Below, in pieces: positions 16,029 through 24,480 of a stretch of 64,000 nt of DNA. This stretch comes from Rhodanobacter glycinis. GTDB taxonomy: Bacteria > Pseudomonadota > Gammaproteobacteria > Xanthomonadales > Rhodanobacteraceae. Made by a program: the position numbers and the translations under genes. Under the pieces are notes generated by a model. That model saw only the letters and a program-made list of their open reading frames with translations, was not told where the DNA came from and did no database searches. Each line of letters starts with the position of its first letter. The first letter of the stretch is position 1. Location of the stretch: the NCBI RefSeq assembly GCF_006438785.1, contig NZ_RCZB01000001.1, forward strand, positions 1 to 64,000, written 5' to 3'.

Positions 16029-16559
16029 GTGGCTGACACGCTTCCCGACATCATCGCCGGGCATCTTGCGGTGCTGTTCTGCGGGATCAACCCCGGCATG
16101 GCGGCGGCTGCCACAGGGCATCATTTTGCGGGCAGAGGTAACCGCTTTTGGCGGGTGCTTCATCTGGCCGGCTTCACTCCGGAGGAAATACTGCCCCGGA
16201 ACGATCGCGCGATCCTCCAGCACCGATGTGGCCTGACGTCGGTGGTCAAGCGACCCACCGCAAGGGCGGACGAGCTGTCGCCGCAGGAGTTCATCTCGGC
16301 CGCGGCCGAGTTCGAGCAAAAGATTGCTCGCACCCGCCCGCGTTTCGTCGCTTTCCTTGGCAAGGCCGCTTATTCGGCGTTATCGGGGCGACCAGAAGTT
16401 GCCTGGGGATTGCAGCCGGCCACGATGCAGGGCTCTGCCATCTGGGTACTGCCCAACCCCAGCGGCAGAAACCGGGCATTCTCTCTCGATGATCTGGTCG
16501 AGGCCTACCGTCTGCTTCATCTCGCGGTAGTTGAGGGTAAAGCTTCGTTCGCTCGTTGA
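16029..16559 (+). CDS. mug: G/U mismatch-specific DNA glycosylase
   Basis: 176 aa, uracil-DNA glycosylase superfamily. The catalytic motif VLFCGINPG (about 15-23) with Asn21, the NRFWRVLHLAGF segment and the C-terminal LPNPSGRNR loop match Mug, which removes U or ethenocytosine opposite G. The GTG start is chosen because GAGG sits 6 nt before it; a TTG four codons upstream is an alternative. It stands alone between the TetR gene and a convergent small gene. Confidence 0.88.
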   Translation: MADTLPDIIAGHLAVLFCGINPGMAAAATGHHFAGRGNRFWRVLHLAGFTPEEILPRNDRAILQHRCGLTSVVKRPTARADELSPQEFISAAAEFEQKIARTRPRFVAFLGKAAYSALSGRPEVAWGLQPATMQGSAIWVLPNPSGRNRAFSLDDLVEAYRLLHLAVVEGKASFAR

Positions 16560-16606
16560 ACGATGGTCGCAGCGGCAAGGGCTGCACCCTTTTGCCGCGC
16601 GTCCAG

Positions 16607-16855
16607 TCAGTACCTCAAGTTCAACTCCGGTACGTGCTTTTTATTGAGCTCGAAGAGTTCCTGGAACTCCTCTTCGGTCAGTTCGTCGGGGGCATAGACA
16701 GCCACCGGATCCCACACGCGGTCCGTCGGCCGCGGTTGACGGGGGCCGCCGCGCAACGAAAACCAGCGCCCATCACGCTCAAGCAACTCGGGGGCTTCCT
16801 CGATGTGTTCGATTCGAACGTCATTGGGGGCCACAAGAAAGACGGTCAAGATCAT
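16607..16855 (-). CDS. Conserved small hypothetical protein
   Basis: 82 aa starting MILTVFLVAPNDVRIEHIEE, then a WFSLRGGPRQPRPTDRVWDP middle and an acidic, helical C-terminus (DELTEEEFQELFELNKKHVP). No known domain is recognised and no signal or membrane segment is convincing, although the first ten residues are hydrophobic. GAGGAG 6 nt before the ATG makes it a credible gene. The 256 bp upstream (16856-17111), before lpxH ends, show no further gene. Confidence 0.6.
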   Translation of the reverse strand: MILTVFLVAPNDVRIEHIEEAPELLERDGRWFSLRGGPRQPRPTDRVWDPVAVYAPDELTEEEFQELFELNKKHVPELNLRY

Positions 16856-17111
16856 GGGGTACTCCTCGTGCAAAGCGGGCCATTTCCGCCAACGATCACC
16901 GAGGTCGTGGTCGGTCCGCATCCTGAAAACGCCTCCAGAGAGAAACCGTTTCTACTGCTCCTGGTGCTGGTAGGCAGCCCGACGGCTGGCGATGCCGCTG
17001 CGGGAGGTCCAGCGTACCCCCAGATCGATAGCATTTGATTCCCTCCGAGGTACCTTGCTCGTTCCGCCAGACGTGCCGATCAGCGCCAAACGTCGCGCGA
17101 ACGGGAGCGCT

Positions 17112-17840
17112 CTATCCGATCGCCATCCCGCGCAATTCGGCGCCGGCGCCGTCCACCCGCAACACCGACCCTTGCTCGTACCAATCCCCCAGCACGATCC
17201 GCTCGGCCGGTTTCCCGTCCAGTTTGAATGCATGTTGTGCAGGCCGATGCGTATGCCCGTGAATCAGTCGCGTCACGCCGGCCTTGCGCATGGTGCGGGC
17301 CACGGCGTCGGCATTCACGTCCATGATGCTTTCCATGGTGCTGCCGGTATGCGCTTTGCTGTCTTCGCGTGCCTTCGCGGCAAATGCGCGACGCGCGTCA
17401 AGCGGCATCGACAGGATCTGTTTTTGCCACTCGGGGTTGCGCACCTGCTGGCGCACGGTCTGATAGGCAACATCGTCGGTGCACAGCAGGTCGCCATGCA
17501 TCAGCAAGGTGGCGTGACCGTGGATGTAGTGCACGACGCCATCGTCAAGCAGGATCATGCCGGCGCGCTGTGCAAACGTTTTGCCCAGCAGGAAGTCGCG
17601 ATTGCCTGCCATGAAGTAGACCGGCACACCTGCGTCGCGCACGTCTCGGGTGGCAGTGGCGATGCGCTGCGGCAGCTCGGCGTCGTCGTCGTCGCCGATC
17701 CATGCCTCGACCAGATCGCCGAGGATGTACAGCGCGTCGGCGCGGCGCACTTCGTCACTGGCCAGATAGTTTTCGAATAGTGCGGTGATCTGCGGCCGGC
17801 TGGGATCCAGATGCAGGTCGGAGATGAACAGTGTGGCCAT
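17112..17840 (-). CDS. lpxH: UDP-2,3-diacylglucosamine diphosphatase
   Basis: 242 aa. A metallophosphoesterase of lipid A synthesis that cleaves UDP-2,3-diacyl-GlcN to lipid X and UMP on the cytoplasmic face of the inner membrane. Seen: FISDLHLD (Asp8, His10), YILGDLVEAWIGDDD, MAGNRDFLLG, LLMHGDLLCTDD and the C-terminal IHGHTHRP, all LpxH-specific metal and substrate motifs. Length is normal. It follows the cyclophilin gene by 8 bp on the same strand, so the two are probably co-transcribed. Confidence 0.95.
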   Translation of the reverse strand: MATLFISDLHLDPSRPQITALFENYLASDEVRRADALYILGDLVEAWIGDDDDAELPQRIATATRDVRDAGVPVYFMAGNRDFLLGKTFAQRAGMILLDDGVVHYIHGHATLLMHGDLLCTDDVAYQTVRQQVRNPEWQKQILSMPLDARRAFAAKAREDSKAHTGSTMESIMDVNADAVARTMRKAGVTRLIHGHTHRPAQHAFKLDGKPAERIVLGDWYEQGSVLRVDGAGAELRGMAIG

Positions 17841-17848
17841 CGTACCGA

Positions 17849-18568
17849 TCAGCCCTTTTTGCCAGCGGTTTTTTTTGCAGCGTTCCTGGCTGCAGGTGTG
17901 GTTGTCGTGGACGCCGCCTTGGCTGGCGTCGGCGCGCTTGCGGCAGGTGTCGGCGTTTCCTCGCCGACGACGTGAGCGCTTTCGATCAGTACGAGCGGAT
18001 TGGGTACATCACCGGCAAACGGGCCAAGTGCACGTGTGGGCAGTGCGGCGATCTTGTCGACCACCTCCATGCCCTTGATCACCTTGCCGAACACGGCATA
18101 GCCCCAGGTCAGGCCACTCTGGTTGCCGGCGAAATCCAGGCGACGGTTGTCGACCAGGTTGATGAAGAATTGCGCGGTGCCGGAATTCGGATCGGCGCCG
18201 CGGGCCACGGCGAGCGTGCCGCGCAGGTTGGACAGACTGTTGTCCGCCTCGCTCGCTATGGCCGGACGTGTGCGTTTGGGTTGCAGTTCACGGGTATACA
18301 GGCCGCCCTGGACCAGGTAGCCGGGGATGGCTCGATGCAACAAGGTGCCGTCGTAAAACCCGTCGCGCACGTATTGCAGGAAGTTGGCCACGCTCTTCGG
18401 TGCCTTGTCCGGGTACAACTCCAGCGTGATGTTGCCTTGCGAGGTACGCAGCAACACCTGTGGCGGCGCGGCAGGGGTGGTGGCCGGTGTCGGCTTGGCA
18501 GTCTGTGCCACCAGTGACAGCGGCAGGATCAGGAGCAACGTGGCAAGCAGGGATTTCAACATGGGCAT
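17849..18568 (-). CDS. Periplasmic cyclophilin-type peptidyl-prolyl isomerase
   Basis: 239 aa. An N-terminal signal peptide (MLKSLLATLLLILPLSLVAQT) is followed by a single cyclophilin domain (about 38-195): LHRAIPGYLVQGG, NSGTAQFFINLVDN and FGKVIKGMEVVDKI. The active-site Arg in HRAIPG is present. A 40-residue Ala/Pro/Thr-rich tail ending in Lys-rich repeats follows, unusual for PpiA and probably disordered. ATG starts at 18568 and 18562 are both possible. Confidence 0.88.
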   Translation of the reverse strand: MPMLKSLLATLLLILPLSLVAQTAKPTPATTPAAPPQVLLRTSQGNITLELYPDKAPKSVANFLQYVRDGFYDGTLLHRAIPGYLVQGGLYTRELQPKRTRPAIASEADNSLSNLRGTLAVARGADPNSGTAQFFINLVDNRRLDFAGNQSGLTWGYAVFGKVIKGMEVVDKIAALPTRALGPFAGDVPNPLVLIESAHVVGEETPTPAASAPTPAKAASTTTTPAARNAAKKTAGKKG

Positions 18569-18635
18569 CAAGGCTGGCTGGGCGTGCGGCCATGATACGC
18601 GGCCGTGACGGAACTGGTTTGGCGGGTAGACGCGA

Positions 18636-20153
18636 TCAATTGCTGGAGATTTCCAGCTTCACGCCCAGCTCCGCCATCGGGGCCTGCTCCTGCTGCAGGT
18701 CGGCCTCGGTGAGCGGGTGCTGTTCGAACCAGGCCAGTGGCAGGGTCAGGCGCAACGATTTGCTGCTGGCGGCGAGGCGCATCTGCGGTAGCGACTCGGC
18801 CCGGCGGGCGCGCCTGAACAACACGGCCAGGCGCAGCAGCGCGGTGGTATAGCGGGCGAGCTGGCGATAACGCTGGGGCAGCGCGGCAAGCATCGACTTG
18901 TCCGGTTTGCGCCGATGCATTTCGACGACGGCCGCCAGCAGTTGCTGCTCCTGCCGCGAGAAGCCGGCGAGGTCGGCATGGCGCAGGATGTAGGCGCCGT
19001 GGTGGTGGTGCTGGCTGTGCGCGATGGCGAGGCCGATCTCGTGCACGCGCGAGGCCCATGAAAGCCACTCGCGCGCGTCGGCGTCGAGCTTCCAGGCGCG
19101 CGCCACCTGGTCGAACAGCATCAGCGCGGTCGACTCGACCCGGCGCGCCTGGGCGCGATCCACGCCGTAGCGGGTGGCCAGCGCGTCGATGCTGGCGGTG
19201 CGCGGATCGCTGCCGCCGGCGCGGCCAAGCAGGTCCCACAGCAGGCCTTCGCGCATCGAGCTTTCGCAGACGCGCAGCCGCTCGATGCCGAGCGCGGCGA
19301 ATGCCGCCTCCATGATCACCACGCCGCCAGCGAGTACCGGCGCACGATCCTCGACCAGGCCGGGCAGCTTCAGGGTGCTGATCTGGCCCTGTTCGATCAG
19401 CACGTCGCGCAGCGAGGCGAGCGACGCCGGCGTGATGCCGTCGTCGGAAAACTTCATCGCCTGCACTACCGATCCGATCGACTTGGCGGTGCCGGACGAG
19501 CCGAACGCGTCCTGCCAGCCCGATTCGCGGTAGTCCTCGGCAAACTGCTGCAGCAGCACGCCGATCTCGCTGTGCGCGCGCTGCCAGCGCTTGCGGGTGA
19601 GCTTGCCGCCGGCAAAGAAACGCAGGGTCGAGGCGATACAGCCGGCCTGCACGCTTTCGGTGTGCAGTGGTGCCAGGCCGCGGCCGATGATGAATTCGGT
19701 GCTGCCGCCGCCAATGTCGATCACCAGCCGTGGCTCGCGTGAGGCGGGCAGGTCGTGTGCGGCGCCGAGAAAGATCAGGCGGCCTTCCTCGCGGCCGGAG
19801 ACCACTTCGATCGGATGGCCGAGCGCCGCCTCGGCGGCAGTCAGAAAGGCTTGCGGCGAGGCCAGCCGGCGCACGGTATTGGTGGCCACGGCACGGACCC
19901 GGATCGAAGGCAGGCCGGCGATGCGCTGGCCGAACCGGGCCAGGCAATTCATTGCGCGGGCTCGCCGCTCGGCGTCCAGCGTGCCGTCGGCGCGCAGGCC
20001 GGCAGCCATGCGCACGGTGTCGCGCAGCCGATCGATCACGCGCGGCTCGCCGTGCTCCATGCGCGCCACCACCATGTGGAAGCTGTTCGAACCCATGTCC
20101 ACGGCGGCGATGAGTTCGCCATCGCGAATCGGTGTCTGTTCGGCTGGACTCAC
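18636..20153 (-). CDS. ppx: Exopolyphosphatase
   Basis: 505 aa. An ASKHA-fold Ppx/GppA enzyme that removes terminal phosphate from polyphosphate. Seen: AAVDMGSNSFHMVVARM (phosphate loop 1), LVIDIGGGSTEFIIG (loop 2), and a C-terminal HD-like helical domain with HEIGLAIAHSQHHHHGAYI. The GTG at 20153 is chosen because the longer frame would run 82 bp into ppk1. It lies 67 bp after ppk1 on the same strand, as in Pseudomonas and Xanthomonas, so synthesis and breakdown of polyphosphate are under common control. Confidence 0.93.
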   Translation of the reverse strand: MSPAEQTPIRDGELIAAVDMGSNSFHMVVARMEHGEPRVIDRLRDTVRMAAGLRADGTLDAERRARAMNCLARFGQRIAGLPSIRVRAVATNTVRRLASPQAFLTAAEAALGHPIEVVSGREEGRLIFLGAAHDLPASREPRLVIDIGGGSTEFIIGRGLAPLHTESVQAGCIASTLRFFAGGKLTRKRWQRAHSEIGVLLQQFAEDYRESGWQDAFGSSGTAKSIGSVVQAMKFSDDGITPASLASLRDVLIEQGQISTLKLPGLVEDRAPVLAGGVVIMEAAFAALGIERLRVCESSMREGLLWDLLGRAGGSDPRTASIDALATRYGVDRAQARRVESTALMLFDQVARAWKLDADAREWLSWASRVHEIGLAIAHSQHHHHGAYILRHADLAGFSRQEQQLLAAVVEMHRRKPDKSMLAALPQRYRQLARYTTALLRLAVLFRRARRAESLPQMRLAASSKSLRLTLPLAWFEQHPLTEADLQQEQAPMAELGVKLEISSN

Positions 20154-20220
20154 GCCAGGATTCCCGCGACGGTGAAGCGCGGATTCTCGCACGCGAGCGT
20201 GAGGCTGAGGCGAAACCGGC

Positions 20221-22314
20221 TCACTGGCAGAACCTGTCGAGCAGGCCTTGCTGCGCGTTGTACGGCGGATTTCCGGCGGGATCGGCGTGCACGTAGCGAC
20301 CATCGCTGCCGAGCAGCCACGCCTGGGTGTTGTCGGCCAGCCCGTTGGCCAGGGTTTCCTCGAACACCCGCGCGGCCAGTTCGGGGTCGAGGATCGGGAA
20401 GGCCACCTCGATCCGTCGCATCAGGTTGCGCTCCATCCAGTCCGCGCTGGCGCAATACAGTTCGGCCTCGCCGTCGTTGGCGAACCAGTAGACGCGGCTG
20501 TGTTCGAGAAAACGCCCGATGATCGAGCGCACGCGAATGCGCTCGGAAATGCCGGGCAGGCCGGGGCGCAGGGTGCAGGCGCCGCGAATGATCAAGTCGA
20601 TTTCCACGCCGGCCTGCGAGGCGCGATACAGCGCTTCGATCACGTGCGCCTCGTTCAGCGCGTTTAGCTTGGCGACGATGCGTGCGGGGCGACCGGCGCG
20701 TGCATGTGCGGTCTCGCGCTCGATCTTGGCCAATACGCTGGGATAGAGCGTGAACGGCGAATGCAGCAGCCGCTTCAGTTCGATCATCGGGCCGAGGCCG
20801 GACAGCTGCTGGAAGACCTTGTGCAGGTCTTCGCCGATCTCGGGGTTCGCCGTCATCAGGCCGATGTCGGTATACATGCGGCTGTTGGCCTGATGGTAAT
20901 TGCCGGTGGACAGGTGCACGTACCGGCGCAGCGTCTCGCCCTCGCGTCGCACGATCAGCATCATCTTGGCGTGGGTCTTGTAGCCGACCACGCCGTAGAC
21001 CACCTGCACCCCGGCCTCCTGCAGCCGCGTCGCCAGGCGGATATTGGCCTCCTCGTCGAAGCGCGCGCGCAACTCGATCACCACGGTGACGTCCTTGCCG
21101 TTGCGCGCCGCCTCCACCAGCAGGTCGACCAGCGGGGTATCTTCGCCGGCGCGGTAAAGCGTCTGCTTGATCGCCAGCACCTGCGGATCGGCGGTGGCCT
21201 GACGCAACAGGTCGATCACTGCAGCGAAGCTCTGATACGGGTGGTGCAGCAGCACATCGCGCTGGCCGATCAGGTCGAACTTGTTGCGCGCACTTTCGAG
21301 CGCCGGCGGCAACTGCGAATTGAAGCGCGGAAATTTCAGCTCCGGCCGATCCAGCCAGTCATAGATCAGGCCTGCGCGAATGATGTTGACCGGACCGTCG
21401 CAGCGGTAGACATCGGCCTCCTCAAGCTGAAAGTTCTCGATCAGCATCGCGGTGATCGCCTTCGGGCAATCGTTGGCGATCTCCAGCCGCACCGGACGCG
21501 CATAGCCACGACCGACCAGTTCCTCGCTGAGCGCGAGCGCGAGGTTTTCCACCTCGGCCTCCTCGACAATCAGCTCGCTGTTGCGGGTGACTCGGAACTG
21601 GTACGAACCGACCACCTTGAGGCCGGGAAACATCAGGTCGACAAACGCCTGCAGCAATTCGGCGAGGAACACGAAATGTTCGCCCGGACCACTGACCTCG
21701 GCCGGTACGCGGATGATCCTCGGCAGCGAGCGGGGCGCACGCACCAGCGCCATGTGGCCTTCATGGCCGAACGCATCGCGGCCCTTCAGCACCACCGCAA
21801 TGTTCAGCGTCTTGTTGAGGATGCGCGGAAACGGGTGCGCCGGATCCAGCCCCAACGGCGACAGCACCGGCAGCACTTCGTGCTCGAAGTAGCCCTGCAG
21901 CCAGCGGCGCTGACGCGGACTCCAGTGCTTGCGGGTGAGGATGTGGATCCGCTCGGCATCCAGCTGCGGGCTGATCTGCTCCTGCCAGGCGGCGTACTGC
22001 TCGGTGACCAGATCCAGCACGCGGCTGCGGATCCGAGCCAGCAATTCGCCGGACGGGATGCCGTCCGGGCCGGGCGCTGCCGAGCCGTAGGCATGGTGAT
22101 GCTTGAGCATCGCCACCCGCACTTCGAAGAATTCATCGAGGTTGTTGGCGACGATGCTGAGGTAGCGCAGTCGTTCCAGCAGTGGCACATCGGCATTGCG
22201 GGCCATCGCCAGCACGCGGAAATTGAACTCCAGTGCAGCCAGTTCGCGGCTGAGATACAGGCCGGGAGCGGTCAGGTCGGGTTCGCTGGGCGAGGGGGGG
22301 GCTGGATGATGCAT
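20221..22314 (-). CDS. ppk1: Polyphosphate kinase 1
   Basis: 697 aa, full length. It polymerises ATP gamma-phosphate into polyphosphate at the inner membrane. N-terminal helices contain RELAALEFNFRVL and SIVANNLDEFFEVRVA. The autophosphorylated His448 is in GYKTHAKMMLI, the second active-site His605 in LEHSRVYWF, and RRIEVAFPILD is near the C-terminus. It sits between phoR and ppx on one strand, so the whole group probably responds to phosphate starvation. Confidence 0.96.
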   Translation of the reverse strand: MHHPAPPSPSEPDLTAPGLYLSRELAALEFNFRVLAMARNADVPLLERLRYLSIVANNLDEFFEVRVAMLKHHHAYGSAAPGPDGIPSGELLARIRSRVLDLVTEQYAAWQEQISPQLDAERIHILTRKHWSPRQRRWLQGYFEHEVLPVLSPLGLDPAHPFPRILNKTLNIAVVLKGRDAFGHEGHMALVRAPRSLPRIIRVPAEVSGPGEHFVFLAELLQAFVDLMFPGLKVVGSYQFRVTRNSELIVEEAEVENLALALSEELVGRGYARPVRLEIANDCPKAITAMLIENFQLEEADVYRCDGPVNIIRAGLIYDWLDRPELKFPRFNSQLPPALESARNKFDLIGQRDVLLHHPYQSFAAVIDLLRQATADPQVLAIKQTLYRAGEDTPLVDLLVEAARNGKDVTVVIELRARFDEEANIRLATRLQEAGVQVVYGVVGYKTHAKMMLIVRREGETLRRYVHLSTGNYHQANSRMYTDIGLMTANPEIGEDLHKVFQQLSGLGPMIELKRLLHSPFTLYPSVLAKIERETAHARAGRPARIVAKLNALNEAHVIEALYRASQAGVEIDLIIRGACTLRPGLPGISERIRVRSIIGRFLEHSRVYWFANDGEAELYCASADWMERNLMRRIEVAFPILDPELAARVFEETLANGLADNTQAWLLGSDGRYVHADPAGNPPYNAQQGLLDRFCQ

Positions 22315-22362
22315 GGTTCATTCTGGCCCAAGGCGCAGGCCAATGAAACGCCGCCGCCCGAC

Positions 22363-23631
22363 TCAATCGTCGTCGCTGCCGCCGGGAGTCAGCAACCGTG
22401 CATGGCCGAAATGGCAGGCAAACGTGGAGCCGACTCCTGGGGTACTGTCGATCTGCAGCTGCGCCTGATGCAGGTTCAGCACGTGCTTGACGATGGACAG
22501 GCCGAGCCCGGTGCCGCCGCTGTCGCGCGAGCGGCTGGAGGAGATCCGGTAGAAGCGCTCGGTGAGCCGGGCCAGGTGCGTGGCCGGAATGCCGAAGCCG
22601 GTGTCGCTGACCGAATACACCGCGCCGTCGGGAACGCGCTGCCAGCGGATCATGATGCTGCCGCCGGTCGGCGTGTAGCGCACCGCGTTGCTGACCAGGT
22701 TCGACAGCGCGCTGTGCAGGTCCTTCGGTGAGCCGAGCAGGTCCGCTTCGGCGGTGGATTCGAGCACGATCCGATGGCGACCCTGGCTGAGCGCCTCGGC
22801 TTCCTTGCGCACGGTCGCCAGCAACGATGCCATCGGCACCCGCTCGTCGGCGACCTGGTGCTGCGTTTCCAGCCGGGACAAGGTCAGCAGGTCCTCGACG
22901 ATCTGGCCCATTCGCTTCGACTGCGTGCGCATTTCGCTCAGTACCGGCGCCAGTTCGGGCACATCCTCCAGGTCGAGCAGTTCCAGATAGCCGTGGATCA
23001 CGGTCAGCGGCGTACGCAATTCATGCGAGACATTCGCCACGAAGTCGCGGCGAATCTGTTCAAGTCGATTCAGATGGCTGATGTCGCGAGCCAGCAGCAG
23101 TTGTTCGTGATCGCCGAACGGCAGCATGCTGACATTGATCTGGCTGTCTGCCTGGCCGGGCGCGGCAATGTCGCTGAGTGGCTCCTGCGTACCGCGGCGC
23201 AGCCAGTCGGCCAGATCCGAACCGGCCATCCGCTGCTGCAGCGGCGCTCCCCGATCCTGCGGCCGGCGCAGGCCGAGCAGGTTTTCGGCGGCATGATTGA
23301 ACCAGCGTATCTGCTGCTGTCGATCGAGCAGCACCACGGCGTCCGGCAACTGGCTGGCGGCGTTGCGCAGGTCACGCAGACTGGAAGCAATACGGCGGGA
23401 GCGCATCATGAAACGGTCATGTTGAAGAGGGCTGGCGGCAGCCGGTGTGGCCATCATGGGCGGCGTTTGATGACCGATCCGGGTCAGTAGCAAGACGACT
23501 TCCGCTACAGCGACCAGCGCGACGCCAACGGCGACATGCCCATCGGCAAGCCAGCCCAGCAGCGCGCCGACGAGCAGGGCGGCGGCGAGGGCGGCAGGCA
23601 ATTTCCAGGACGGCGTTGCGGGTTGGATCAT
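22363..23631 (-). CDS. phoR: Phosphate-regulon sensor histidine kinase
   Basis: 422 aa. Two hydrophobic N-terminal segments (about 10-50), a PAS-like domain (about 90-190, QLPDAVVLLDRQQQIRWFN), a HisKA domain with His203 in FVANVSHELRTPLT, and a HATPase domain with NLVSNAVRYTP, DTGFGIP and GGTGLGLSIVKH. This is the PhoR layout. It phosphorylates PhoB when phosphate is scarce. It lies 78 bp downstream of phoB and 48 bp upstream of ppk1. Confidence 0.93.
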   Translation of the reverse strand: MIQPATPSWKLPAALAAALLVGALLGWLADGHVAVGVALVAVAEVVLLLTRIGHQTPPMMATPAAASPLQHDRFMMRSRRIASSLRDLRNAASQLPDAVVLLDRQQQIRWFNHAAENLLGLRRPQDRGAPLQQRMAGSDLADWLRRGTQEPLSDIAAPGQADSQINVSMLPFGDHEQLLLARDISHLNRLEQIRRDFVANVSHELRTPLTVIHGYLELLDLEDVPELAPVLSEMRTQSKRMGQIVEDLLTLSRLETQHQVADERVPMASLLATVRKEAEALSQGRHRIVLESTAEADLLGSPKDLHSALSNLVSNAVRYTPTGGSIMIRWQRVPDGAVYSVSDTGFGIPATHLARLTERFYRISSSRSRDSGGTGLGLSIVKHVLNLHQAQLQIDSTPGVGSTFACHFGHARLLTPGGSDDD

Positions 23632-23709
23632 TCAGGAGTGGTGCGACGTGGGCTCGGGAACAGCGCCCAGCATCGGCAAAAGCTGCCGCCGCCGCAAGCG
23701 CAACACAAC

Positions 23710-24399
23710 TCAGACGCTGGTCGAGAAGCGGTAGCCGGTGCCGCGTACGGTCTGCACCAGGTCGTCCAGCTTCCATGGTTCCAGGGTCTTGCGCAGGCGC
23801 CGGATATGCACGTCGACGGTGCGCTCTTCCACGTACACGCTGCCGCCCCACACGTGATCGAGCAACTGCGTGCGCGAGTAGACGCGCTCGGGATGGGTCA
23901 TGAAGAAATACAGCAGGCGATATTCGGTGGGCCCGATCGGCACCGGCTCGTCGCCGGCAAACACCCGGTGCGCGGGGCCGTCAATGCGCAGGCCGCCCAG
24001 TTCGACCATGCCGGAGCCGTCGTCACCCTGGCTGCGCCGCAGCACGGCCTTGATCCGTGCGATCAGTTCGCGGGTGGAAAACGGTTTCACCACATAGTCG
24101 TCGACGCCGGCTTCCAGTCCGTTGACGCGATCCATCTCTTCGCCGCGCGCGGTGAGCATGATGATCGGGATTTCGCGGCTGAGCTCTTCCTTGCGCAGGC
24201 GCCGAGCCAGCTCCAGCCCGCTGGTGCCGGGCAGCATCCAGTCCAGCAGGATCAGGTCGGGCACCTGCTCGGCGATGGCCAGCTGGGCCGCGCGGGCGTC
24301 AGCGGCCTGCATCGCGTCCATGCCGGCCTTGCGCAGCGCAAAGGCGATCATCTCGCGAATCGATGTTTCGTCTTCAACGATCAGGATGCGTTTGTGCAC
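23710..24399 (-). CDS. phoB: Phosphate-regulon response regulator
   Basis: 229 aa, OmpR family. The receiver domain has acidic Asp10/Glu11 and phospho-acceptor Asp53 (LLDWMLPG), then a winged-helix domain ending [14 protein letters not shown] and TVRGTGYRF. This is the PhoB length and sequence type. The start is GTG. It is first in phoB-phoR-ppk1-ppx. The 81 bp upstream contain only weak, degenerate similarity to a Pho box (a TGTCAT half with no good partner), so autoregulation is not shown by sequence. Confidence 0.94.
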   Translation of the reverse strand: MHKRILIVEDETSIREMIAFALRKAGMDAMQAADARAAQLAIAEQVPDLILLDWMLPGTSGLELARRLRKEELSREIPIIMLTARGEEMDRVNGLEAGVDDYVVKPFSTRELIARIKAVLRRSQGDDGSGMVELGGLRIDGPAHRVFAGDEPVPIGPTEYRLLYFFMTHPERVYSRTQLLDHVWGGSVYVEERTVDVHIRRLRKTLEPWKLDDLVQTVRGTGYRFSTSV

Positions 24400-24480
24400 G
24401 CCGTGGTCTGCCGGTGCTTGTGACGGGGATATTGCAACGCATGAATGTTACGCGTCGATGACATGCGTCTCATGCGCCGG

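Noticed and set aside
20704..22731. 675-codon plus-strand frame over ppk1
   Set aside because: Antisense of ppk1, rich in His/Arg/Gln with no domain.
24400..24480. Pho box upstream of phoB
   Set aside because: A TGTCAT half-site is present but the second repeat is too degenerate to call.
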